From NCBI GenBank assembly GCA_905221605.1, contig CAJNDS010002257.1:833922-897921 (forward strand): 64,000 nucleotides of DNA, given 5' to 3'. This document shows, in pieces, positions 21,743 through 32,049 of the stretch (within the stretch, counting starts at the first letter, position 1; each line of letters begins with the position of its first letter). The notes below the pieces were generated by a model that was not told the origin of the DNA, made no database searches, and saw nothing but the letters and a program-made list of their open reading frames with translations. Made by a program: the position numbers and the translations under genes. The stretch is from Symbiodinium natans (taxonomy: Eukaryota > Sar > Dinophyceae > Suessiales > Symbiodiniaceae).

Positions 21743-23679
21743 CTTCTGAGCGTATTTGAGCATGTTAGCGAGGAGTAGCAACCACTCGGTAAGCTGCGTT
21801 TCCCAAGCCGAAAAGAAAATTCATACAACGCTGTGCGCGCCCACACCATCCCACGCAAGGCACGCGACAGTAAGCAGTGAAAGCGCGAAGCTAGACGAAT
21901 GCTCCTAAACCCAAGCCTCCTGAACCCCAAACGCCTTGCTTGGATGTCCGTGGATCCCTTCCCTAAACTGCCGACATTCAACTCTCAGAAGACGCTCCAC
22001 ATCGTGCGGTTCTCAAACCTAAGCCTTGTTTCAGGCACCCTGGGGCATCACGAACATAAGACTTCATCCCCACTGTGCGCTTGAAAGTCCCCAAACGAAC
22101 CCCCCAGGCCTAAACCATCCTAAACCCCAAGCCAAAATCCTCAACCCGCCCTCCAGGCCTGGTTTCATGGGTCCTTGCCCGCTGTCCACGGCGCCCCAAG
22201 GCCCTTGCGGCAGTCGGCAAAACTTCGGGCGAAGGGATTTTTTTTGTAGAGGAGATTCATACATGGATCTGCTTTCGCGCGCGCGCGCGCGCGTGGACCG
22301 CGCGCGAACTGCGAAGAGTCTCTGTTCGTTGCTTTCTATTGCGTTCTCTGCAATTTTTCGGCTCCCGTGGCCGGCGTGCACAGCTTTCGGATCGACATCG
22401 CGCTCTCGAGCTGGTACCTCGTTGTCGACATCGCAAAACGCCGAGATCTTGGCGTCGTTGTGCATGGCAAATTGAGATCTCGCCTGGGACGCCGGTGCAC
22501 TTCTTTCCTGTTTGGCGGCCCTTGAAGGGATCGCTTCGTGCGCCCGATCTACGGAAGGGGATTTAGCAGCTTGGCGGTGGGGATGTGTGTCGTGGTAAAT
22601 TGTCATAAACAGTTGGAGTCTGTGCAAGCATAGTATACGTATAGTATGCTGCGGCGATGTGCGCACACAAACAGACATGCTTCCGTAAGCCTTGAGGCCA
22701 CAAGCCCGCATTGTCGATAGAATGACATCAGATGCCATTTGTAAATACAATTCGGATTTGTCGGTTAATTCTTGGGTATTGGTTGACAGAGATGAGGTTA
22801 CTTTGAGATGTGCAGCAGGATTGGGAAACTGAACCTGACTGCCTGGGTTTCTGGTAGACACCATGCTGCAGTCTCGGCATCTCTCGGCTAGGCCCTCAGT
22901 ACGGTTGGCCAGGGCCGCCCAACTTCTTCGCCCCTCGGCTTGGTGGCTGTCGAGCTTCGGAGCTGTCAAGAGGGCAGTTTGTATGTTGTCTCGAGCGAGG
23001 GTCAACAGGACATCATGTCAATCTCTTCCTCCGCAGAGAAACGACAAAGAAGGTATGCAGGCCGCCTTAGAATAGCTGTAGCATATGGAGCCGTAGCATT
23101 TGGAGCTCAGGCCTGCGCAAACCTCCCCAAACCTTCGGCAGTTCCATGGCTGATGCTTGTATATGCTTGTAGCTGAATAAACCGCATGGCCCTGCTGCAG
23201 GCCCATCATCAGCCGCACCAGCTGCCGCCTCCCATGCCGCTACTTGGAGCAGAATCCCACCGCATCCGAGGAACATCGACATACATATACATATATATCA
23301 AGATATATCAAGAATTATCAAGATACTTGAGTCGCTCTGATACAGGGGGAGGGATACTCCACGCCCGGACTCTTGTTTACCCCGGGGCCGCCTCGCCTCT
23401 GCCGTTGTTTTTTTCGTTTGCCTTGCTTTTGCCGAAACCATTTGCTGCACCTGTACCTGTAGCCTGCAACTTAAGGGCGTCCAAACCTTGAAAAGCCGAA
23501 GCTTTGACCTGGAAACCCGCAACCTCAAAACCGCAACTTGAAGCGCCAAAAAAACCTGCCTTACAACCCCCGTTGCAGCCCAAACCCTGAAACCTCAAGA
23601 AGAAACAAAAGCGTTTAGTCCGCCTCGCTTAGCCACTCTGCGTATCTCTCGATCTCTGACAGTTCGTTTTTTTCTTCAG

Positions 23680-23871
23680 TGCGCCCCTCGTCACCGCCCT
23701 TTGCTCCCCCAATTGCTCCCCCAAGTGCTCCCCCAATTGCTCCTCCCGAAAAAGAGATAAAAGAGCAAGATCCAGTTGGAAGAGCTCGAGTTGAGGTTCC
23801 AATCCAGCTGCCCCCCAATGAATCCGGGCTTCAACGGCGGGCCACCCCTGATGTCCGGAGCTAAGCGCCAG
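23680..23871 (+). CDS. Candidate Pro-rich exon(s) upstream of the RING gene
   Basis: After a long pyrimidine tract and TTCTTCAG, a frame with a 15-base repeated APPIAPPSAPPIAPP motif continues into EKEIKEQDPVGRARVE and meets a GT donor at 23,796. An overlapping alternative in another frame (about 23,772-23,871, fragment QLEELELRFQSSCPPMN) ends at CGCCAG/GTACTC. Both cannot be used at once. The minus strand here encodes a glycine-zipper-like GGAIGGALGGAIGG, which is simply the complement of the proline repeat. Confidence 0.32.
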
Positions 23872-24342
23872 GTACTCCTAGGATTTCGGTTCCAGTTTGC
23901 ATGCGGGGGAATTGACTATCTGCCACGAGAGCCTTCAACACAGAGCCCCAGGCTGCCCAACTACACGACCTCGGCCGGTCGTCCGTGGCAGCCCTGGTGT
24001 TTTTTTTGCTGCAGGGTTGTTGGGCTTAGGTTCAAGCTTGAGTTTTGGAGGAGTGAAGCCTTAGGGGCGAGAAACCTTTCACCAGGCTTCAAACCCAGTG
24101 ATCGCCCATCCAGTTCCAATGGCAAGCAACTGCCGAGCTTGAGGAGGTTAGCACGTCAATTCCTGAAATTCCTGGTTTGTTTGTTTTTGTAGTTTTCTTG
24201 GGTGCGTTCGAGGTTTGTTTTGAGATGGCACTTGCTGTAAATGAACTCTTCTACGCATGGGTTTCATCTCAGACGTTGCGACCTGGCTGCCAGTGGGCTC
24301 GAGCCGGCTTTGCGCGCCGAGTTGCAAACAGGCGACTTGCAG

Positions 24343-27300
24343 ATGGCCGAGGCTGGAGACCAATCGCTCTTGGAGCGATTCCATACTCTCTGCTGCAACT
24401 GGGATTGCGGAGATGGGCGGGGATGTTCGAATTCCACGGAGGCAGCTTGGCTCGAAGCAATCCTAATACCAGCCTTCCAAAATTCCCTTAGAATGTCTGG
24501 AAGTCCTTGCTGAGGCTGGGGGTGCAGAGGGGGTTTACAGGGGGCAGTTGGCCCAAATTGGGAGGCCCATACAGGTCCATAGGGGGTCAGTGCAACGGGA
24601 GACCACAGGTGGTCACAGAGTTGCGCGGGGTTCACAGAACGTGCATAGGAGCTTTCAATATTTTCAATCCGTCCAATTGATAGGGAGTCACAGGCGAGAC
24701 CGTTCAAAGGTTCATTAGCGGTCTTGAGGAGCCATAGGGGAATTAGTATAGGTCCAGACGAAGCAAGATGTGGAGCTGTGAGGGTTGCGCAAAACGGCAT
24801 GCGGAGGCAATCCCTGCTGGGCACCGGACCAAGCGAAGGGGTCGACAACTGGTCTCTTGACGCTGTGCTTGCCAGGGGGGCATAGGGCATAGGGTGGTCT
24901 AGGGTGGTCTGTTCTTTTACCTCAAACGCCTGTCCTCGGCGGACACGTCGGTGGCTGGGGGCTTCGGACGGATGCTCCAAGCATCCAAGCTCAATGAATG
25001 GCTATTTGGTTCCAGACATCTCTTGCCCCCAGGCATGTTGGATTACCTCTTGCCAGCATGTCCTGTGCGACACGCACGCCAAAGCCGGCTTCGCGAGCTC
25101 GGACGCGCCCCTGGGCGACTCATTTTTCGCAGTGGGTCGGGGCCCCCCTTTCGCCCAACCTGTAGGCCCTAACGCTCCTCAACCCATCATTCTGCCAACT
25201 GTAAGGTGCCCTGTTTGCAGCTTCGAGGGGGCCCGCGTGATCCGGGCCAGTCTGGCTAGGCCAGCAGGGCTTGGGCACTCTGTAACGAATGTAACGAGTC
25301 CTGAAACCGCTGGAAAATCATTCTCGTGCAAGATTTGCTTGTGGGGTTTTGATGTTTCAAGTTTTGAGCCCTGAGCTGCTGAATATATGTAGCCGTAGTC
25401 TGTAGTTGCTGTAGTTTGAGAACAGCAGGTCGGGGGGCAGCCAGCGATTCCAAAAGCCTGTCAGGGACAACCGATCAGAGGCCAAGAAGAGTTTGCTTCC
25501 TGGATTGGCCCCATCCGAGTCTTGCTCGGATTCGGCTGATAGCTTCGAGTTCGTACACCCCCCATAGATTCGGAATGTGTGTGTTGTTGATGTTGGCAGT
25601 GCACTGCAGAAACCCAGCGCTACTAGAAACACGAAACGCCAGCAAAAACAACATAAAGGATAAGGGGCAAAAGACCAAGGAAATTATGGAGGCTGCCGGT
25701 CGGAACATCGAGTTCTGGGTGCGGCAGAAGGCAGATGCCCACATGACCTGTTTGGCAATGTTTGAGAGATGTTTGAGAGATGTTTGAGAGATGTTTGAGA
25801 GATGTTTGAGTACCGAAAGTGTGGGCTCTCAAGTTGCAGAGGCCACTCGTAACTCACCAGGCTCTGGGCTTTGGGTTTGTCATGGTTTAGCCACGCCAAC
25901 CACGAAATCTTGCGGTTCTGCGGGAGGCGTTGGAATCCTCCAGGCGTCGCAAGAGGTGCCTGAGCATGGAGGAGCAGATGCGGCTCCGGGACAAGCTGCG
26001 GTTAAGGGATGCCAGGCATGTACCATGGTTTTCCATGTCACGAGTTTGGTGCTAGTTCGAAAGTCCCTTGGGCGTGCTTTTGACTTGGGCAGGGGTCTCG
26101 AGGCACTAGACTTTCTGGCCCTTTGTAGCACCGCTTTTGTACCAATTGGCAGGAGCGCCTTGTCAGTGTGACTCAGACGGCGGAGGAGCTTAGAGCTAGA
26201 GCATGCTAGAGCCGAAACAGTCTGGCGGCATCACTGCATGCAGTTAATTTGGAGATTCTTCGCTGGATGCGCAGTTATACTGACGGCACCGGTGCATAAG
26301 GCGAATGTTATGTGTCATGCCCGCTGCGTGTGCTCCTTTCCAGGACCACATCCAGCAAAGCCAAAAGCAGCGCGAAGAGCTGGCTCAAGAGGAGGTTCCC
26401 TGTCAGAGTCTTTTGGCACGTCGAGCAGGATTTGCTTCGGGTGTGGGGAGGGCAGCTACCTATCCTGGGACGCTTTGGCACATTCTCTTCCCTGGAAGAC
26501 GGCCTTTTCCCATGACCAGTGGGCGTGAACACGGGCATAGACAGATTCTGTTGGTCGACAAGTTCTGCCAGACCGTTGGTCAAAATCTTCTTGGAGTTTC
26601 GATATGCTCTCGTCAGTGCTGCTGCTGCTGCTGCTGCTGCTGCCGCCACCACTGGTGGTCCAGTGCCGATGATGTAAGCTGTCTCGTTTGCGCTCTCCAT
26701 CTCCGCACTGAGCCTGCGGATTGGCGCCCAGGCTCTTCATCAGCGCGAACATAGAATAGAATAATATCGCCAAAAACAAAAATTGGAAGTCCAAGTGTTT
26801 GGATGCGGGTCACTGGTGGTTTGCTGTGGTTTTTCCGCCGCGGCCCAGCATGGCCCAGCAGGGCCCTCAGTTCCGGGTTCGGGGATGTCTCACAGCGCAG
26901 GCAGATTTGGAAAAGCGGCTGCAGATGCTGGTGCAGGAGAGCTTATCTGTCAAGTCTCCCGCGTTCTGTCCTCAGGGTCGAGCGGATTAGGTGTGTGTTC
27001 CTGGCCTGGAGATTCAGTTTCAGGATGCAAAGCAGTGTTCGAATGCTACAAGTTTTTTCAGCACCCAAGCAGAGAGGCTGGTCTTGAGCTTATTAACTTT
27101 GAGTGGGCTGAACGAAAGTGCGCGGCACATAGATCCTTTGAGGCTGGCGTTTTGAAGGTGTTGATACTTGTGGAGGGGGGCCCTGGCTGGCATGAACATG
27201 TGCATAATTAGCCTGAATTAGCCTCCCCCTTCGTGACCCATCCTGACCTGCCGGCCCCAAGACACAAAACGAGTTGGCCCATTTGCAGGTGGTCAGCCTC

Positions 27301-27900
27301 AAGATGTTTTGAGTGCCTACGCTCCCTAAATTCCCTGAGGAGCGCTCGGAAGTTAGCCATCAGATCGAGCAGCTGAAGCGAGAGTTCCTGGAAGCCGACG
27401 AACAAAGGAGCTGCCTGGATCTCCAGGCTGCGTTTCTCCTCAGCTCCCAAAGCTCAAACAAGTCTAAGCCGACCGAACCCCAGCATCTTCGTGGGGGTTG
27501 TGGGCGGATGCATGGCGGATGAACATATCCTGCATGAGTCTCCTAAATCTCTTGCGCAAGCTCTGCCTACTGGTTCTTGCTGCGCTCTACGCCCTATCTC
27601 AGCCTATCTCCTTGGTGACACGTGTCAAAAGAACTCCTTGCCTTGAGTAGGTGGGTGGCTCTGTGCGGGACGTTCTCCAGGGGCGGCCTATGCCCGAGCG
27701 GCGAGCGCCCGTGACTGCTTCAAGGCCTCCTGACATTCTTTCTGACTTTCTCCGTCGGGTTTCCGAGATTTCCGAGAGGGGCAATAGAAATCAAACAGAA
27801 GGCTCCACGAGCCGCAGCTCCGCGGTGGGGGCTACAGCTTCGAAGGCAGCTGAGAGGGTTAAGACTCTTAAGAATTGGTTTACTGCGGTTGAGAGATGCT
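24343..27900 (+). CDS. HEI10/CCNB1IP1-type RING and coiled-coil E3 ligase, about 9 exons
   Basis: Exons: 24343-24420, 25033 to about 25113, about 25206-25262, 25680 to about 25775, 25927-26007, 26344-26394, 26901-26948, 27340 to about 27460 and from 27651. The first three build a RING: CCNWDCGDGR, ACWITSCQHVLCDTH, then CPVCSFEGARVIRASL, matching the order C..C, CxHxxC, H, CxxC and the VRTEL-like tail of human CCNB1IP1 and plant HEI10. Exon 4 (EIMEAAGRNIEFWVRQKAD) matches the family's conserved EI...SSR...FW segment after the RING. Exons 5-8 read as one coiled coil (RLRDKLRLR-DHIQQSQKQREEL, then ADLEKRLQMLVQ, then ERSEVSHQIEQLKREF), mostly in phase 0. Members promote meiotic crossovers as SUMO/ubiquitin ligases. 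ATG 24343 follows CTTGCAG, suitable for spliced-leader addition. The RING middle joins and the C-terminus are uncertain. Confidence 0.72.
25761..25810 (+). repeat. 11-bp tandem repeat at an exon end
   Basis: TTTGAGAGATG is repeated about four and a half times immediately after (or at) the 3' end of the FW-motif exon of the RING gene. Each unit contains a potential GATG donor, so the exact splice position is ambiguous. Confidence 0.9.
26616..26645. repeat. CTG trinucleotide repeat in an intron
   Basis: About nine CTG units lie in the large intron between the 26,394 and 26,901 exons of the RING gene. Confidence 0.85.
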
Positions 27901-28329
27901 TAGCTGGGTTTGGGGAGTGTGGCGGAGTGTGGGAATGTGTGGGAATGAGGTTGACAACCTTGCCTTGTCATGCAAAACCCTCGGTCCCCAGTGGAACCCA
28001 GAATCAAACCCGAAGCTTCTGCCGCTGTGAGATCCACCCTAAACCCAAGCCCTAAAACCAGCTAAGCGGGTGGCAAACAAAGTGTGTGTGTGTGGTTGCT
28101 GTACTGGCCAATGTGCCTGTGGTGTGCGAGTACTGCTGCAGTGGTGCCCGAATCCTGGCTTGCCGCGTGCTGCGAGTGCGAGACTCAAAGGCCTCAGCAA
28201 AAAGATTGTTATGGAGAAGGCATCAAACAAACGGAGAGTCATTGTTAGGGGATAGGCATCAAACAACGAAGAAAGGCACCAAACTCATTGTTACTGGCTC
28301 CCGGCACGTTGGCTTTGCTTGCTTCCAGA

Positions 28330-28450
28330 CTTTGTTTTTGGTTTCTTGGCTTCTCGGCTGGCCTGTTGGCCTTGCGGGCTTTGCGTGCTTGTGGGCTTTT
28401 GGTTTCTTGGCTTCTCGGCAGCTGGCTTCTTGGCTTCTTGGCTTTTGCAG
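28330..28450. repeat. Degenerate GGCTTCTTGGCTT repeat
   Basis: Short imperfect units of TTGGCTTCT(C/T)GGC recur through the stretch. Frames across it (lysine-rich on the minus strand) are low complexity. Confidence 0.7.
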
Positions 28451-28619
28451 GCTTCTGAGCTGCATTTCGTTTGTTAAGCAACCTCCACCCCATTCGTTCC
28501 TAACCACCTGCTCGTTTAAGCGCTGCAATCTTGCTTCAATTACTGGGTAGATGTGGAAGTCCCGAAAGACGGAAGTTGTCCCAATTGCGCTGTGCCCTGG
28601 GGGAACACTGCAAAAAACT

Positions 28620-28735
28620 ATAATGCCATGTCACATGGGCTATGTTCTCGGATGGCTTGTGTGGGCGTGCCATTCGGGAAAGGCCACCAACCCTGAAGCA
28701 GAAGAAGCAGAAGTTGAGCTCTCTTTGGCATACAG
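28620..28735 (+). CDS. Candidate acidic exon
   Basis: A frame reading HSGKATNPEAEEAEVELSLA ends at a consensus CATACAG/GTCG donor. The 5' boundary is not clear. Function unknown. Confidence 0.28.
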
Positions 28736-28850
28736 GTCGTTACTCGCCTCAATCTCTTCCCCATTTTACTAAAGACCACCCTAATCATAAAAACACTTTC
28801 CGGACAAAAACCCAAATCCACAAAACCATTTAAAACCCATTTTGAATTGG

Positions 28851-28908
28851 GGGGGTTTAGGGTTTGGGGTCTAGGGTTAAGGGTTTAGGGTTTAGGGCTT
28901 AGGGTTAA
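28851..28908 (+). repeat. Interstitial telomere-like tract
   Basis: Eight degenerate units of GGGTTTAG (TTTAGGG, GTTAAGGG and CTTAGGG variants) in tandem. TTTAGGG is the telomere unit of plants and of dinoflagellates. Confidence 0.8.
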
Positions 28909-29149
28909 TTATGACATTTCGAAAAAAACCTCGCCCTAATAATCAAAACGCATTTCGAGTTTGTTTTGGGGCGGGGCCCCGTTTAATATTAGGGGGAAGG
29001 GATTAGCGCCTTAATGGGCTGGGCGTTGGTCGGCCAACTTGCCGATTGGTTGCGGGAGCTTTCTGGATTACAGGTCAGCCTTTTAAACCACAGTCTCCGT
29101 CGCTCCGTTTGGCGCCCGCGACATCTGGAAGAATGCCACTGCATGATGA

Positions 29150-29470
29150 CAAAGCTCCCTGTAATCTGGCTCGGTTCTTAAAACAGAGACTGTGCCCTGC
29201 GGCGGGGCCACCATTTGGGTTTCGCGACTTGGAACATGCTATCTCAAGGGTGTGGTGGTGTGAAGGCTCCCTGTAATCTTCTAGCTGCGTTTTGCAAGAA
29301 AAAGAGCCTGTGCCCTGCGGGGCGGCCAACAGTTGAAGATGTGTTGAGGGCCCTTGGCAGCTGCAATTTCGAGGGTACGGTCGTGTGAAGTCCGAAATGG
29401 TTTTGAAGACGTGGCTCTTGAAAACCGCTGTGCCCTCGGGGAACGGCCCCTGGGCCAACTTCTGCACACG
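29150..29470 (+). repeat. Decayed ~122-bp tandem repeat, about three units
   Basis: CTCCCTGTAATCT and a TGTGCCCTGCGG core recur at about 29,154/29,189, 29,269/29,311 and, in decayed form, 29,431, followed each time by CGGGGC/GGCCA and a GTGTG(A)AG boundary. Divergence is substantial, so the duplication is old. Confidence 0.7.
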
Positions 29471-30135
29471 TCAGGTATCTTCTGTGCTAGGGGGCTGGGG
29501 TAACTTCTGACTTGTGGGGTAACCAATGGTAACCAACACGAGTATCGTGCCATCAATGCGCTTTTGGCGACTACTACTAGGACTCGCGTGCGTGGTTGGC
29601 CACGAAGCCCAAAAGCCAAGAAGCCGGCTCGAAAAACAATAAGGTACCGACAGACAAGACACACAATGGTCTTGCTCTTCATTTGCTGTGGCCTTCGAAG
29701 ATGCATGAAAGGTCTAGTCCAATGGTTCATTAATTGTTCACCCGCGACACCCTGGGAGACGACTGGGAGAACACTAACCGCTTTTCCTTGTAAAGTATGT
29801 GGGACGTCGTGGCTTTTCGATAAGAACAATAGTTGGCAGAGCTTTTCCTGTCAAAGTGTAGATGAAATGGGATGAAATAGGCGATTCGTTATAGAAAACA
29901 GGGGCTTTCCCATTGACAAGAAGGAGGAGGCAGAAGCTAAGTATAGAGACCATGGAGACGCCACCCATTTTTACGAACAACTTGAGGTTTTGCTTCGAAA
30001 GCAAAAGGGTTAGTAGGCAGGTTTCCTGTTGCCATCCCTCCATGCTCCCCAGAAAATCCAACAAAAAACGCAGACGCACACGCATCCCCGCGACACATCA
30101 GCGAAGACAAATCCTGAACCCTTTGAACCTGTGCC

Positions 30136-30827
30136 TTGGTTGGCGGCTTGGTGCGAGAGTCGAAGCCAGAAGACCCCGAAGGTGCCGGGCTGAGGCGAAG
30201 CCGGAGCCGCTCTCCCGGGAGGCTTGCAAACCAGGTCGAGGCGCCCCCGAGTTCTTCAGGGGGGCTTAAACGGTTGAGGGCCCAGGGGGGTTTCAGCGCG
30301 TTTGGGGAATGTTTAGGGTTGAGGGCGTGCTTCTAGTTCCCTGAGAAAGGTGGGCATGTAGAGTTCGCTGCGGTTGGGATTTTGCGGACGGGTGTCTGGG
30401 TGTCTGGTTCGTTGTCTTTGTGTGGGTTTCAGCTGGTGCTGCTGCTTTCTGGGCTTTTAGCTGCTACATGAATTGAGGATGTCATGGAAAACCCTAAACC
30501 GCAGGTCCTGCGTTACGGGTTCTTCGGCAGGCGGGCCTCGACGACTTCTTTGTCAAGCCGAACCTTCTCGAGCGTTGTTCTGAGAAGGAGCGCGGTGTTG
30601 AAATTGAGGGATGGCTTTTTCCCTTCTGGTGGTGGCGAGTTCCTTTGAAGTATCTGCGTATGCCTCATCTCTTCCTTCCCGAACATTCCGATCCCCGCTT
30701 CCTCCTCCAACCCCCCCTCAAAACGCTAGACCCGCCTCGTCACGATCCCCGAAACCCCAACCCGGACGAGCCTGAGGGGTCGGGGGATTCAGGGCCGAGG
30801 GCGCGTAGTGCGAAGGCCGAAGAGTAG
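30136..30827 (+). CDS. 3' end of a gene: SR-rich exon plus Trp-rich terminal exon
   Basis: The first exon (about 30,158-30,234) reads KPEDPEGAGLRRSRSRSPGR and ends at an AACCAG/GTCGAG donor in phase 0. The second, 30,531-30,827, opens after a TTCTTCGGCAG acceptor in phase 0 and runs 98 codons to a TAG, with AGLDDFFVKPNLLERCSEKE, a striking GWLFPFWWWRVPLKYL segment and an acidic tail ending ARSAKAEE. The aromatic segment could insert into or lie on a membrane. The RS stretch resembles, but does not prove, an RNA-processing protein. No family is recognised; upstream exons are not assigned and could extend to the gene before it. Confidence 0.52.
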
Positions 30828-31031
30828 GCGGCCTGGTCGTTTCAAGCATCTCCAAACTTGCAACCCTCGGGAAGTTTTAGCCGTTGGCTGCCGTGGTGAG
30901 GGCTAGAATTTGACATTTGGATTTGATTTATTATAGAGGTTGTACCTCGGGCCTATAAAACAATGAGTGTACGATGGCGAGCGAGGGAGGCTTTGCACTA
31001 TCTAGCTGGTTTAAAGTTTAGGATTCCGGTG

Positions 31032-31500
31032 ATGAAACGGCGCCCCAAATTCCGAACCAAGACCCGATTTTGTTGGCCCCCAACCTGTCAAGCCCAAATC
31101 TCGCTCCATGAAGGAGCCCCCCCGCATGGCCCGCGCACCCGCGAGCCCGTCTCCCTTCCCGGACAGCAGCCGGGCTCTGTTCATGTGGCGGGATCCCGAA
31201 ATTCGCTCGGGCTTTTGGGTTGTCCCTGAAGCATTTTGAAGCTCTGAGTTGTGCTTTGTTGCACCCCGATAACCCAAACGAGCGCAGCCTGCCACCCTCA
31301 ACTGCACTGCGCCCGTCGGATGCCAAGGCGGTGCGCAAGCCTTCCGCCGAGAGTCGCAGAATCTGGTTTGGTCACAGAAACTTTTTTTGGCAGCGTTTCC
31401 ACCCATTCAGGGTGGTATTCCTCAGATCAGATGGAAGCTTCTCCTGCCTTGGCCTCCCAAAAGTATACATGTGCAAGCCGCAAGGTGTAGTAAATCCAAA
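31032..31500 (+). CDS. Candidate coding block, two overlapping frames
   Basis: A frame from 31,032 (EPRPDFVGPQPVKPKSRSM, then RALFMWRDPEIRSGFW) stays open to 31,239 with about 65 percent third-position GC. A second frame (LLHPDNPNERSLPPSTALR, then SDAKAVRKPSAESRR) covers about 31,215-31,380. A splice or frame change between them is implied but not located. No domain is recognised. Confidence 0.35.
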
Positions 31501-31880
31501 TTGACCGCGAGAAGGCTTCCTCAGACTCTCCAAACTTGGCCAATCTGGACAGGACGCTTACGCCGGGCTTCTTGGGAGGAGCTCGTCAAGGGCGGCGCCG
31601 AATTACCTGAGGGGCTTCTCCCGCAAGAACGTAGTGGGTCTTGATGCTTTGAGGCTTTGGGTTTAGGTTTTCGCTGATGAGTGAGTTCGGAGAGCAAAAG
31701 ACGTTATGCTAGTGAAGCCTAAGGATTCGGGGCTTTCTTCAGGGTTGTTCCTGGCCGGGGATGTGTTGTACTTGCCGGCTTGGGAGAGCGTTGGCAAGGA
31801 TTGACGCGTCCGAAGCCCGGTAAAGGTGTCACAGTTCGTGTTGATAGGGTTCTTGACCGAGCCCTCAGTGGCATCGGCAG

Positions 31881-32049
31881 AAGTCTGGGGCAACACGCCG
31901 ATGGGGGCACCGCTGGATTATTGGGTCCGAACCAAATCAGAAATCCTGGAGCCTGGAGCAGCCCAGGCCTTCACATCCTTCACCGTTCCCCGAGCCCTAG
32001 AAGTAGCCTCAAATCGAAGTGCGCGCGAAGCGCCTTCAAGTGCATCGCT
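31881..32049 (+). CDS. Candidate internal exon, unknown protein
   Basis: Bounded by GCATCGGCAG and a consensus CGCT/GTGAGT donor. The frame reads VWGNTPMGAPLDYWVRTKSE and continues without a stop to the donor. Third-position GC is high. The much longer frame overlapping it (31,780-32,754) is considered spurious. Confidence 0.45.

Noticed and set aside
22064-23005. 313-codon open frame on the minus strand
   Set aside because: Among the longest non-repeat frames, but it crosses a (CG)n tract and a degenerate intergenic segment, carries no motif, has no codon bias, and plus-strand frames with better splice sites overlap it.
23091-23110. CCGTAGCATTTGGAGCTCAG, similar to the spliced leader
   Set aside because: Half of it is a local 15-base duplication (GTAGCATATGGAGCC), and the match needs several indels.
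23615-23818. Glycine-zipper membrane protein on the minus strand
   Set aside because: GGAIGGALGGAIGG is the complement of the plus-strand APPIAPP repeat, which has the better splice signals; the minus reading is not favoured.
26456-26794. Poly-Ser/Ala frames on the minus strand at the CTG repeat
   Set aside because: They lie in an intron of the plus-strand RING gene and depend on the trinucleotide repeat.
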